64,000 bases of DNA from an uncultured Desulfovibrio sp. (GTDB lineage Bacteria > Desulfobacterota > Desulfovibrionia > Desulfovibrionales > Desulfovibrionaceae): the NCBI GenBank assembly GCA_913063155.1, contig CAJXYU010000004.1, forward strand, positions 124,001 through 188,000, given 5' to 3'. Both the position numbers and the translations under genes were made by a program. A model generated the notes under the pieces. The model searched no databases and was not told the DNA's origin. It saw only the letters and a list, made by a program, of their open reading frames with translations. Below, piece after piece: positions 17,172 through 25,369 of the stretch (within the stretch, counting starts at the first letter, position 1; each line of letters starts with the position of its first letter).

Positions 17172-17205
17172 TACGCTCCTCCTAATTGAGATCAGGACTG
17201 AGCAA

Positions 17206-17259
17206 GAGCTATTGCCTAAGAAGTTATGATGTTACGCAATAGCTCCTGCTATGCGTAAC
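17206..17259. promoter_or_regulatory. overlapping inverted repeats upstream of the HTH gene
   Basis: GAGCTATTGC (17206-17215) pairs with GCAATAGCTC (17236-17245). The second arm also belongs to another inverted repeat, GTTACGCAATAGC (17231-17243) with GCTATGCGTAAC (17248-17259). The two structures are mutually exclusive and lie 35-88 bp upstream of the HTH start codon, consistent with an operator or an alternative-hairpin leader. Confidence 0.45.
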
Positions 17260-17392
17260 GAACAAGATCCAATTGATTAAGCATCCACCATCCTCATTAA
17301 GGGTTTTCTCGTAAAAATCATATGTTCCATCGCCTCGTTCTGTCAACGCGGCCAAAGGCATCATTAAAAAAACAGCCTCCGCTTCAAACATA

Positions 17393-17433
17393 GGCCGGAG
17401 CTCGCAAACGAAAACGCCCTCCCGGGAAGCCCC
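17393..17433. repeat. truncated third copy of the island-flanking repeat
   Basis: The 41 bases (GGCCGGAGCTCGCAAACGAA to AAGCCCC) match the part of the right-hand copy that includes the first hairpin arm, then diverge before the second arm. The CRISPR array's trailer repeat begins 24 bp further on, so the array end abuts a broken copy of the same repeat that flanks the island. Confidence 0.65.
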
Positions 17434-17457
17434 ATGGGCAATCCTGCGAGGACGAGC

Positions 17458-18954
17458 CGAATTATCCCCGTGCGTGCGGGGAACACATTTCGTGAATCGA
17501 GGTATCTCCTTGGATATACGGTTCATCCCCACGTGTGTGGGGAACACCCTAGGGCCGCCACACGCTCCGCCATTTCCTGCGGTTCATCCCCACGTGTGTG
17601 GAGAACACTCTGCCAGATCGTAGAGGCCAAGCCCTTCATGCGGTTCATCCCCACGTGTGTGGGGAACACTGAACCCGATTGCGACGTCAAGCTGAATTGG
17701 CCGGTTCATCCCCACGTGTGTGGGGAACACGTCAATTTTTCCTGCGGCCTGTGTGGTCTGTCTCGGTTCATCCCCACGTGTGTGGGGAACACCGCGTGCC
17801 TGCGGTGAACGGGGATGACAAAGCCGGTTCATCCCCACGTGTGTGGGGAACACTATTGGTTTGTATGAGTATGTGCATTATGGCTCCGGTTCATCCCCAC
17901 GTGTGTGGGGAACACTTTCCAGCAAATGGCGTCCAGGGTGTCCCCGTCCGGTTCATCCCCACGTGTGTGGGGAACACTTTTCAGCAAGAATCCAAGTGGG
18001 CCGGAGCGTCGGTTCATCCCCACGTGTGTGGGGAACACAAAATAGCAGTAGGTGTCATTACAATAAAGTACGGTTCATCCCCACGTGTGTGGGGAACACG
18101 GCCTACGCTGGAGCATGTAGGCGAGCTGTTCCGGTTCATCCCCACGTGTGTGGGGAACACACATGGTCAGGACTACCTGATAAAGGCGCAGTCGGTTCAT
18201 CCCCACGTGTGTGGGGAACACCTGACCGCGTGTTTATTACTCATCATTGTTTCCGGTTCATCCCCACGTGTGTGGGGAACACTTCTTGTGCCGCCAGTCC
18301 TCAAGGGTCCGGCGCGGTTCATCCCCACGTGTGTGGGGAACACTATGAGAAGGGTACCAACGATCCAAGTGCATCCGGTTCATCCCCACGTGTGTGGGGA
18401 ACACATGGACAAGCATGAATTGCGGGAAATGCTGCGCGGTTCATCCCCACGTGTGTGGGGAACACGTCCGGAGAATCCTGGTACGCCCAGTCAATCACGG
18501 TTCATCCCCACGTGTGTGGGGAACACTACTAAAAATTTAACTGGTAAGGCAAGAGAAGCGGTTCATCCCCACGTGTGTGGGGAACACATGGACTCCCGCT
18601 GTTCGTCGAGTGCTCTACGCGGTTCATCCCCACGTGTGTGGGGAACACCAACGCTTTCTCTCTTTTCCAGGTAATTCTTGACGGTTCATCCCCACGTGTG
18701 TGGGGAACACGCGCAGCACCACGGAAAAAAACGATCATGAAACGGTTCATCCCCACGTGTGTGGGGAACACGATTGGTGTACGCACCTACGTTGCTACTA
18801 ACACGGTTCATCCCCACGTGTGTGGGGAACACTGGGACGACTTCTTGGACGAATGGAACACAAACGGTTCATCCCCACGTGTGTGGGGAACACATCAGTG
18901 CGTGCATTAAGCGTTTTTTTGTCGCCGGTTCATCCCCACGTGTGTGGGGAACAC
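17458..18954 (-). CRISPR. type I-E CRISPR array, 25 repeats and 24 spacers
   Basis: Repeats are 29 nt (minus-strand reading GTGTTCCCCACACACGTGGG then GATGAACCG) with a period of 61-62 bp. Repeat starts on the plus strand run from 17458 through 17519, 17580 and 17641 to 18926. Spacers are 32 nt, with four of 33 nt (before 17764, 17887, 17949, 18682); no two are alike. All repeats are identical except 17580 (GGAGAACAC instead of GGGGAACAC) and the far-left one (17458-17486), which is strongly degenerate. That marks the left end as the old trailer end and the cas2 side as the leader end. Repeat sequence, spacer length and the adjacent cas set agree on subtype I-E. Confidence 0.98.
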
Positions 18955-19024
18955 TCTAACCAGAACCATCCGCATTCATTAATATAAGATTGTGCTTCAA
19001 AAAAAACCAACTTTTTAGCCCATA
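18955..19024 (-). promoter_or_regulatory. CRISPR leader
   Basis: A 70-bp A/T-rich segment between the cas2 stop codon and the first repeat. On the minus strand it contains TTGGTT, 18 bp, TATATT, an acceptable sigma70-type promoter about 30 bp from the first repeat. The leader is short compared with E. coli; no clear IHF site is visible. Confidence 0.7.
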
Positions 19025-20224
<1,200 letters not shown>

Positions 20225-20228
<4 letters not shown>

Positions 20229-20881
20229 GCACGCCTCACGAGCAACAACCCAAATCCGAATCCTTTTGCTGCTCCCACACCGTGAAACAGCGCATTTTCC
20301 AGCTGCGCAACGTCGCTCACCGTAGCAAAACCGCGTGCGTCAATACAGGAAAGCACCACGGCCTTGTTGCCGCCTCCGCTGCCAAAACGGCTCTGGTCGT
20401 ATGCTTCCGCCATAACGGTCTCCTTTTCCAGAGTCAGGCCCAAAGTTTGCTGCCGTTTTTCAAGCCATTGCAATGTTACGTCCTGAGCTATTTCCAAACG
20501 TGGCTTCGTTTTTACCCCTTCTCGCATCTGGCGCATACGCTCATCCTGCACCATGTCCACGCGAACCTGTCGTCCGCGTCTGTTGCCCTCCTTGGGTTCC
20601 CTGCGCTTGACCACTGGATTGAACCGCAATGAAAACAACACTCTGTCTCCGTTCGCCAGCTTTGGAGCATATTCCTTGACCTCCAGTCTGCTCACGAACG
20701 GCCGCTTTTCCGGCTGCCGATCGGAAACCGTCAAAAACGAAGCGTTGTCCAGACGTCGATACAGAAAATCCCGACGTCGATCCGGAGAATCCGAAAACAG
20801 CCTCCAAAGAGCCTGATGCGCCTCATACACGCCCAAGCGGGAGGATTGAGCCATGTCCAATTGGATTTTACTCATGAACAT
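20225..20881 (-). CDS. cas6e: type I-E CRISPR RNA endonuclease Cas6e
   Basis: A 218-residue Cas6e (CasE). The N-terminal segment has the family pattern Y-x-x-H-x-x-L-W-x-L-F (YEAHQALWRLF), with H22 corresponding to the catalytic histidine. The glycine-rich loop GVGAAKGFGFGLLLV closes the protein. It cleaves pre-crRNA 3' of the repeat hairpin and stays bound as part of Cascade. It could equally process the solitary repeat at 25284-25311. AGGAGG lies 7 nt before the ATG, and the gene overlaps cas5 by 14 bp. Confidence 0.95.
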
Positions 20882-21635
20882 GATCTGCCTCCTTCTGTTG
20901 CGGCTGCAAAATAAAATGCCGTTCCTGCCGGATGCCGAACTGCCGCTTGGAGGAATTGGTCAGCACGTCCCGCACGGAATACAGCGTGGAGCGTTCCTCA
21001 ACTCCGGGAATGTCATGCCCAGCATCGGACCACAACTGTGTTTGCGCGAGCCGTTTGCCCTTCGCAACGAACTGTTCGCCATGCAAAGAGTCATACTGAC
21101 CGAGGGCTTCAGCCACATTGGCCGCACGCAAGGTTTCCGGCAGCAGAGGAAAACCCGGAGGGCAGGACTTTCGCCCCAGATAAAGGGTCAGCTTCGGCCG
21201 CAGCAAAGCTTCCCGCATATCCTCCGTTCCGTATCCGGCATCTCCTTCCAGCCACACGCAGACCGTAAACGCGGCATCGGCAAGATACTCGCGCCTGGAA
21301 AGAATGGTGGAAAGCTGATCCTTGCACACTTTGTTCATCAGTTCGTCGCGACGTGTGTAATAGGTCACATTGCGCACGGACGGAGGCGTCTGGATCGTAT
21401 GGTAATCGAGCATCCGCTCTCCAAAGCTGTCCGCACGGATGGCAATACGGGCGGCACCATGCAATTTTTCCAGCGCTTCCGGCCTGTCGCGACGAATTCC
21501 CAGAGCGGCAGCGACCAGCCCCATCACCCCGGATCGCCCCGGCCGTCCGGCCGTGGCCCTAACTTCGCCTACGGCCGAAGCCGTGCCCCAGCTCTGCATG
21601 GGGCCACGGAGGGTAAAAACAAGATATTCCCTCAT
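20868..21635 (-). CDS. cas5: type I-E Cascade subunit Cas5
   Basis: A 255-residue Cas5e (CasD). The N-terminus MREYLVFTLRGPMQSWGTAS and the glycine-rich PGRSGVMGLVAAALG are characteristic. It caps the 5' handle of crRNA and helps position Cas8e for PAM reading. The start at 21635 follows GGAG 8 nt upstream and lies 5 bp after the cas7 stop. Full length for the family. Confidence 0.94.
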   Translation of the reverse strand: MREYLVFTLRGPMQSWGTASAVGEVRATAGRPGRSGVMGLVAAALGIRRDRPEALEKLHGAARIAIRADSFGERMLDYHTIQTPPSVRNVTYYTRRDELMNKVCKDQLSTILSRREYLADAAFTVCVWLEGDAGYGTEDMREALLRPKLTLYLGRKSCPPGFPLLPETLRAANVAEALGQYDSLHGEQFVAKGKRLAQTQLWSDAGHDIPGVEERSTLYSVRDVLTNSSKRQFGIRQERHFILQPQQKEADHVHE

Positions 21636-21640
21636 GCCCA

Positions 21641-22756
21641 CTACTCCGAGATGAAGGTGCAAAGGTCGTCAAGCGTCTTTTTGCCGTGGCCGTATACAAC
21701 AGTCTCGGTTTCTTCGCCCAGCATGGTGTTGAAGCTCTCTCTCAGGGATTCGAGGGATTCAATGGCGGTCGAAAGAACTTCGCCACCGTCAACAGGTTTC
21801 AAAAAAGCCTCGGCCAGAGTGCGGGGATGGGCGTCGCCCTTTTCCGCCATGCAATAGGAGGCCACGGCTCGGGAGGCAAAGCTGTTCTGCTTGCCTGAAG
21901 GGCTGACAGCGACAACGGCTCGTACCAAAGCCTGCAACGCGCGGTCGCAAAGGTCGGCGTCTCCGCCCAGATTTTCTTTCAGCAGCTCGCGGTCAATGCA
22001 TACGTAAAGGTAAAACACCCCGGCGCCGAATTCGGACACGCCCATGTGCCCAGCCCCGGCGTCTTCCCGGTTCAGATCGTCCACGGCGGTAAAAAAGTCA
22101 TCTTCCACCACACCTTTGTGCACGGTCATGGCGTGTGCCACCTGCACGGCGGCTTCCACGTTAAATTCCGGGTTGCTTGCCAGCATACGCCCGAACATGG
22201 ATACGTCCACCGCGTTTCCTTCCTTGCGCAGTAAACCCAGCGCTTCCTTCTCCGGTTCCTTGCCGCTTTCGCGGCAGGCTTCCACCAGTTCACTCACTGC
22301 GTTCAACTCCACGGGATTCAGGTGAGCCATCTGCTCAGTTTCCAGCGATTCAAGAAGTTCTTTCTGATTGAAAGCGTCATCCTTGGCCTTGTATTCTTTC
22401 TTGTTCTTGGCAAACACGCCCGCGATGGCTCGCGAAATTTTTACCGCGGCCGCCTGTTTCAGGGTTTTGAGGTCTCCTGTGGCCTTGTCGTCCTTCATGC
22501 TTTCCGCAAAGGACACGCCGTTCACAAGGGCATAATATACGTACTTGCCGACCTCTTTAGTGCGTTGCCCGAACTGTTCGGCCAGCGATCCGGAGATATA
22601 TTCCGAAGTACGCCATGCGCGCTTCAGACTCTGGGAAGAAATGCGCAACCGCTGGCAACCGCCCATGCTCATGGTCTTGGGCCGTCCGAGGTCGTCACGG
22701 TTCAGGTTGCTGGCCGGATATGTGGTCAAAACGTGCAGTTGAATGAAACGGGACAT
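21641..22756 (-). CDS. cas7: type I-E Cascade backbone subunit Cas7
   Basis: A 371-residue Cas7e (CasC/Cse4) with the hallmark N-terminus MSRFIQLHVLTTYPASNLNR and the RNA-binding region CQRLRISSQSLKRAWRTS. Six copies form the helical backbone that holds the guide RNA. The start at 22756 has AAGGAG 8 nt upstream; an earlier in-frame start would overlap cse2. Full length. Confidence 0.96.
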   Translation of the reverse strand: MSRFIQLHVLTTYPASNLNRDDLGRPKTMSMGGCQRLRISSQSLKRAWRTSEYISGSLAEQFGQRTKEVGKYVYYALVNGVSFAESMKDDKATGDLKTLKQAAAVKISRAIAGVFAKNKKEYKAKDDAFNQKELLESLETEQMAHLNPVELNAVSELVEACRESGKEPEKEALGLLRKEGNAVDVSMFGRMLASNPEFNVEAAVQVAHAMTVHKGVVEDDFFTAVDDLNREDAGAGHMGVSEFGAGVFYLYVCIDRELLKENLGGDADLCDRALQALVRAVVAVSPSGKQNSFASRAVASYCMAEKGDAHPRTLAEAFLKPVDGGEVLSTAIESLESLRESFNTMLGEETETVVYGHGKKTLDDLCTFISE

Positions 22757-22767
22757 GATATATCTCC

Positions 22768-23268
22768 TTATGCTTTGGTTCGGTTGGGGTAATATTCTCT
22801 GGCCCAATTCATGCGGGCCTCATCGTTCCAATACATCGTATGCCGAATTAGTCCGCCAAGGCTGGCCGCACCGCCGCACATGCCTACAAATCGAACCAGC
22901 ATACGGTAGAGCTCGTCATATTCATTGTCGCCGATGGCCAGCAATTTGCGAAAGCGAACGTCGCGCATGACCGGGGTTCCCTTACCCTCACGAGCGAAAA
23001 CAGCGGCAAAGTGTCCCTTGCGCAAAGTTCGGGCATTGGCCAGCACGCCGGCAGCCAGAGCCAGCCGTTCCAGATCGGTCTCGTCAAACTGGTAAGAAGC
23101 CAATTTCTCCGCAAGTCCATTGCGGTAGGCCGGAGACACATATACTTCCGTGCGGCTTCTGGCCCGACGCAGCTCGGCCCGTTGACCACGATTCGAGTCC
23201 AATGACTGCCACCACGACTGGACGATTTTCCTGAAACCGTCCTCCTTGAGAGCCTGATTGAGGGTCAT
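22768..23268 (-). CDS. cse2: type I-E Cascade small subunit Cse2 (Cas11)
   Basis: A 166-residue mostly helical protein (CasB/Cse2). Family traits are ADFL-like basic residues in LRRARSRTEVYVSPAY and the C-terminal GGAASLGGLIRHTMYWND. Two copies form the belly of Cascade and stabilise the displaced strand. The ATG overlaps the cas8e stop by 4 bp (ATGA), so the two are translationally coupled. Confidence 0.92.
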   Translation of the reverse strand: MTLNQALKEDGFRKIVQSWWQSLDSNRGQRAELRRARSRTEVYVSPAYRNGLAEKLASYQFDETDLERLALAAGVLANARTLRKGHFAAVFAREGKGTPVMRDVRFRKLLAIGDNEYDELYRMLVRFVGMCGGAASLGGLIRHTMYWNDEARMNWAREYYPNRTKA

Positions 23269-24836
23269 TTTACCTCCTTGGGCGGATACATTTCCATGTC
23301 GCGCAACAATTTGATGTTGAAAGCTACCAAACGTTTGTGCGCCTCCACATAGCGTTCCATGCGCTCGGCGGGGATGCCGAATTTCCCTGCGCTTTCTTCA
23401 AATAGAGTTAATGCCGAACCTAGCAACAATCGCCCCCATTCAAGGCGCAACGAGTCACGCTCGCCCTTGTTTTTAGAGCCTTCCGGCAATGCCCCAAGCT
23501 GTGCCGCATTGTGGTAAAAACCTTCTTCCGTGCAGCCCCAGAACGAATTGCTCGCGTTTTCGAAAAGACTTTTGTCCAACGAAGCCTGTTTCTTCCCAGC
23601 CTCGTTCACCAGCGCGTCCTTGAGCGCACCCAGCACGTTGCGCCGTACCTGATCGGCCGCCGCAACCATGCCTCGTATTTCCATGCCGAAGATCTTTTCA
23701 TCTCCTGTTATGGAGTAAACCGGAAAAACATGCTCGCACCATTGGCAGGCCTTGGCGTTATCCATGTCGTATCCGGCTACGCAGACCCGGCTGCCGAGGC
23801 CTCCGGCATTATTCACGCATTTGGCAGCGTGCATATGTCGCTTGGCGTCCGGCTCACCATAAACCACCCCCAGCCAGTTGCTGTAGGCCGCAATATTACT
23901 ACGTCCCTTTATGGACAAAGGCGGCTTGTTCTGCTCCAGCGTGTAGGGCGTGAGCGGATGCACCCATTCCGGGCCGTAGTTGTAACCGTTTGGGCGCGAG
24001 AGGAATTCGCACACGGCCAGCTCATGCGTTTGGCCGCAAACGTCGCATGGAGCTTTAGCAGCTTCTTCGCGTAGCACGATGCGCCGGGGCATGCCCCAGA
24101 ACGCGTGTAACGGATGCATGTCCCGCAGGTGGGTCTCTTCGTTTTTATCGCTAGTGCGAGTGGGTGAGGCCCAGGCATACACGCTGGATGCCAGTTCATC
24201 CTTTGCAGGAGCAGGTGCGATGAAACCGCTCCCCCTGCCCGGAGCCACGTTCAGCCACACGCTTTCCCAAAGGGTGTCGCCCATGACCAAGGTGGAAAGC
24301 GGCCCCCCTCCACGCATGGAGGTGCGGTTGCCACGTCCTCCGGACGGCGCAAAGGCCTGCAAGGTGAACAGGGCCGCTGCGGCACACGCTGGGCATAAGG
24401 TCTGTATCTGCCCCCGCTTGATGAAAACATCCTTGTTTTCACGCAACGTGTTCCCACCGGGCTGCTCAATCAGCAGGGAGACGACGCCGTTGAGAACGGG
24501 CTTATCCGCGTCGCTCATGGTCAGATCCTGCAGAAACCGGGGACGTTCTCCAAAGAGGTTGAAGAACTCCCGGTGGGATTCAAAGGCGCGGCGCAGCTCA
24601 TCCTGCTCGGGCGGATTTTTGAGCACCCTGTTTCGGGCGGACATGTTCTTCGGAGCAAAGGTCGTTTGCAACAGGCCAACAAGAAACTCCATGAGCGCGG
24701 CCTTGAAATCCGCCCGTTGCGGATTAAGGCTTATGGGCGGATCATCCCCCACGATCTCCCATGGCCGTATCCATTCGGTCCGCCCATCGCCAAACAGCGC
24801 AGGGAGCCATGGTTCTTCCAACAGATTGTAGTTCAT
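23265..24836 (-). CDS. cse1: type I-E Cascade large subunit Cas8e (Cse1)
   Basis: A 523-residue Cas8e (CasA/Cse1) that recognises the PAM and recruits Cas3. The canonical N-terminus MNYNLLEEPWLPALF starts at 24836 with GGAG upstream. A zinc-site-like CDVCGQTH and a CPACAAAAL pair lie in the middle, as in other Cse1 proteins. The frame stays open for 57 more codons to an ATG at 25007 that has a strong AAAGGGAGG, so a longer protein or an upstream leader peptide in the same frame cannot be excluded. The gene heads the cas8e-cse2-cas7-cas5-cas6e-cas1-cas2 operon. Confidence 0.94.
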   Translation of the reverse strand: MNYNLLEEPWLPALFGDGRTEWIRPWEIVGDDPPISLNPQRADFKAALMEFLVGLLQTTFAPKNMSARNRVLKNPPEQDELRRAFESHREFFNLFGERPRFLQDLTMSDADKPVLNGVVSLLIEQPGGNTLRENKDVFIKRGQIQTLCPACAAAALFTLQAFAPSGGRGNRTSMRGGGPLSTLVMGDTLWESVWLNVAPGRGSGFIAPAPAKDELASSVYAWASPTRTSDKNEETHLRDMHPLHAFWGMPRRIVLREEAAKAPCDVCGQTHELAVCEFLSRPNGYNYGPEWVHPLTPYTLEQNKPPLSIKGRSNIAAYSNWLGVVYGEPDAKRHMHAAKCVNNAGGLGSRVCVAGYDMDNAKACQWCEHVFPVYSITGDEKIFGMEIRGMVAAADQVRRNVLGALKDALVNEAGKKQASLDKSLFENASNSFWGCTEEGFYHNAAQLGALPEGSKNKGERDSLRLEWGRLLLGSALTLFEESAGKFGIPAERMERYVEAHKRLVAFNIKLLRDMEMYPPKEVK

Positions 24837-25141
24837 GACTTTCTCCGGATATATGTGAAATGCGATACCGTAAACAAAAAGAGCCCGACTGACCATCCAA
24901 ATATCTGGCAGGTCAGCCGGGCTACCTAATAAGGCGACAATGATAACATTATCGCCAATGGCTACAATCTGAATTGGAATTTTCCATCTGATCAGAATTA
25001 AAGCCATACAACCTCCCTTTGAGCTAGAAGATTGACTCTTGGCCCCGAAGATCGTATGTATTGATTGTCACATCTGGTCATACGATTTATTCGGGGCCTT
25101 ATTGCAGCCGGAGGTCCAATACTTCCGGCTGCTGTTTTTTT
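24837..25141 (-). promoter_or_regulatory. long structured leader of the Cascade operon
   Basis: About 300 nt lie between the predicted promoter and the cas8e start. Seen on the minus strand in order: hairpin CAGCCGGAAG/CTCCGGCTG (25106-25132); a long hairpin with arms GGCCCCGAA..ATCGTATG and CATACGAT..TTCGGGGCC (25041-25098); AAAGGGAGG before an ATG at 25007 opening a 57-codon frame into cas8e; a palindrome GGCGATAATG/CATTGTCGCC (24932-24955); and a 13-bp hairpin AGCCCGGCTGACC/GGTCAGTCGGGCT followed by TTTTTG (24923-24876), which looks like an attenuator. Confidence 0.6.
25104..25141 (+). terminator. plus-strand terminator-like hairpin in the cas leader
   Basis: GCAGCCGGAGG, a short loop, CTTCCGGCTGC, then TG and eight T residues on the plus strand. 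It is an excellent intrinsic terminator for a transcript antisense to the cas leader; a candidate promoter (TTGACT at 25032-25037, 17 bp, TATGTA at 25055-25060) lies upstream. Confidence 0.55.
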
Positions 25142-25170
25142 TATTTACTCGTCGATATCAATCAAGTCAA
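25142..25170 (-). promoter_or_regulatory. sigma70-type promoter of the cas8e operon
   Basis: On the minus strand: -35 TTGACT (25170-25165), 17-bp spacer, -10 TAAATA (25147-25142). The start of transcription is expected near 25135, about 300 nt before the cas8e start codon. It is the best sigma70-like match in the cas3-cas8e gap and lies inside the predicted target of the solitary CRISPR unit. Confidence 0.7.
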
Positions 25171-25192
25171 GAGTGATTGCATATATACTCTT
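25158..25192 (-). promoter_or_regulatory. predicted Cascade target (protospacer plus AAG PAM) over the cas8e promoter
   Basis: On the minus strand AAG (25192-25190) is followed by AGTATATATGCA (25189-25178), identical to the first 12 nt after the solitary repeat at 25284-25311. Continuing to a 32-nt protospacer reaches 25158 and covers the whole -35 box. AAG is the classical I-E PAM. Beyond position 12 identity falls off, as expected for a guide that supports binding but not Cas3 cleavage. Confidence 0.7.
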
Positions 25193-25233
25193 ACAAAAAA
25201 TTCCAACCTATTCATAACATATTGAAATAGATT

Positions 25234-25311
25234 AAAAAAATCCCCGCACGTGCGGGGATACATTCTTCAACTGCATATATACTCGGTTCAGCCCCGCTTT
25301 GCGGGGAACAC
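25234..25311 (-). ncRNA. solitary CRISPR repeat-spacer unit (CreR/CreA-like guide RNA candidate)
   Basis: Minus strand, in order: a 28-nt repeat-like sequence (25311-25284; GTGTTCCCCGC, AAA, GCGGGG, CTGAACCG) with the I-E repeat's ends and hairpin; a spacer-like stretch starting AGTATATATGCAGTTGAAG (from 25283, about 20-24 nt); then TCCCCGCACGTGCGGGGA (25258-25241) and seven T residues. The last hairpin resembles a second degenerate repeat, shares CCCCGCACG with the array's degenerate trailer repeat, and can act as terminator. It lies 58 bp after the cas3 stop. Its 5' spacer end matches the cas8e promoter region with an AAG PAM, so it probably guides Cascade to repress the operon. Confidence 0.75.
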
Positions 25312-25329
25312 AAAGGAATACCGGCTAGC

Positions 25330-25335
25330 AGTATA
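25330..25335 (-). promoter_or_regulatory. candidate -10 element of the solitary CRISPR unit
   Basis: TATACT on the minus strand, 18 bp upstream of the solitary repeat. No good -35 is visible at 16-18 bp spacing, so it may be weak or depend on read-through from cas3. Confidence 0.35.
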
Positions 25336-25369
25336 AGAACGTAGTTTTTGCCTATATTACCCTTTACAA

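Noticed and set aside
17224-17547. 107-codon minus-strand frame entering the CRISPR trailer
   Set aside because: Its first third is CRISPR repeat and flanking-repeat sequence. The rest could be a decayed gene tail, but nothing in it is recognisable.
17434-18959. Several long open frames across the CRISPR array (for example plus strand 17679-18674 and 17843-18418, minus strand 17584-17853)
   Set aside because: They translate the repeat again and again ([25 protein letters not shown]) with the 61-bp period and are artefacts of the array.
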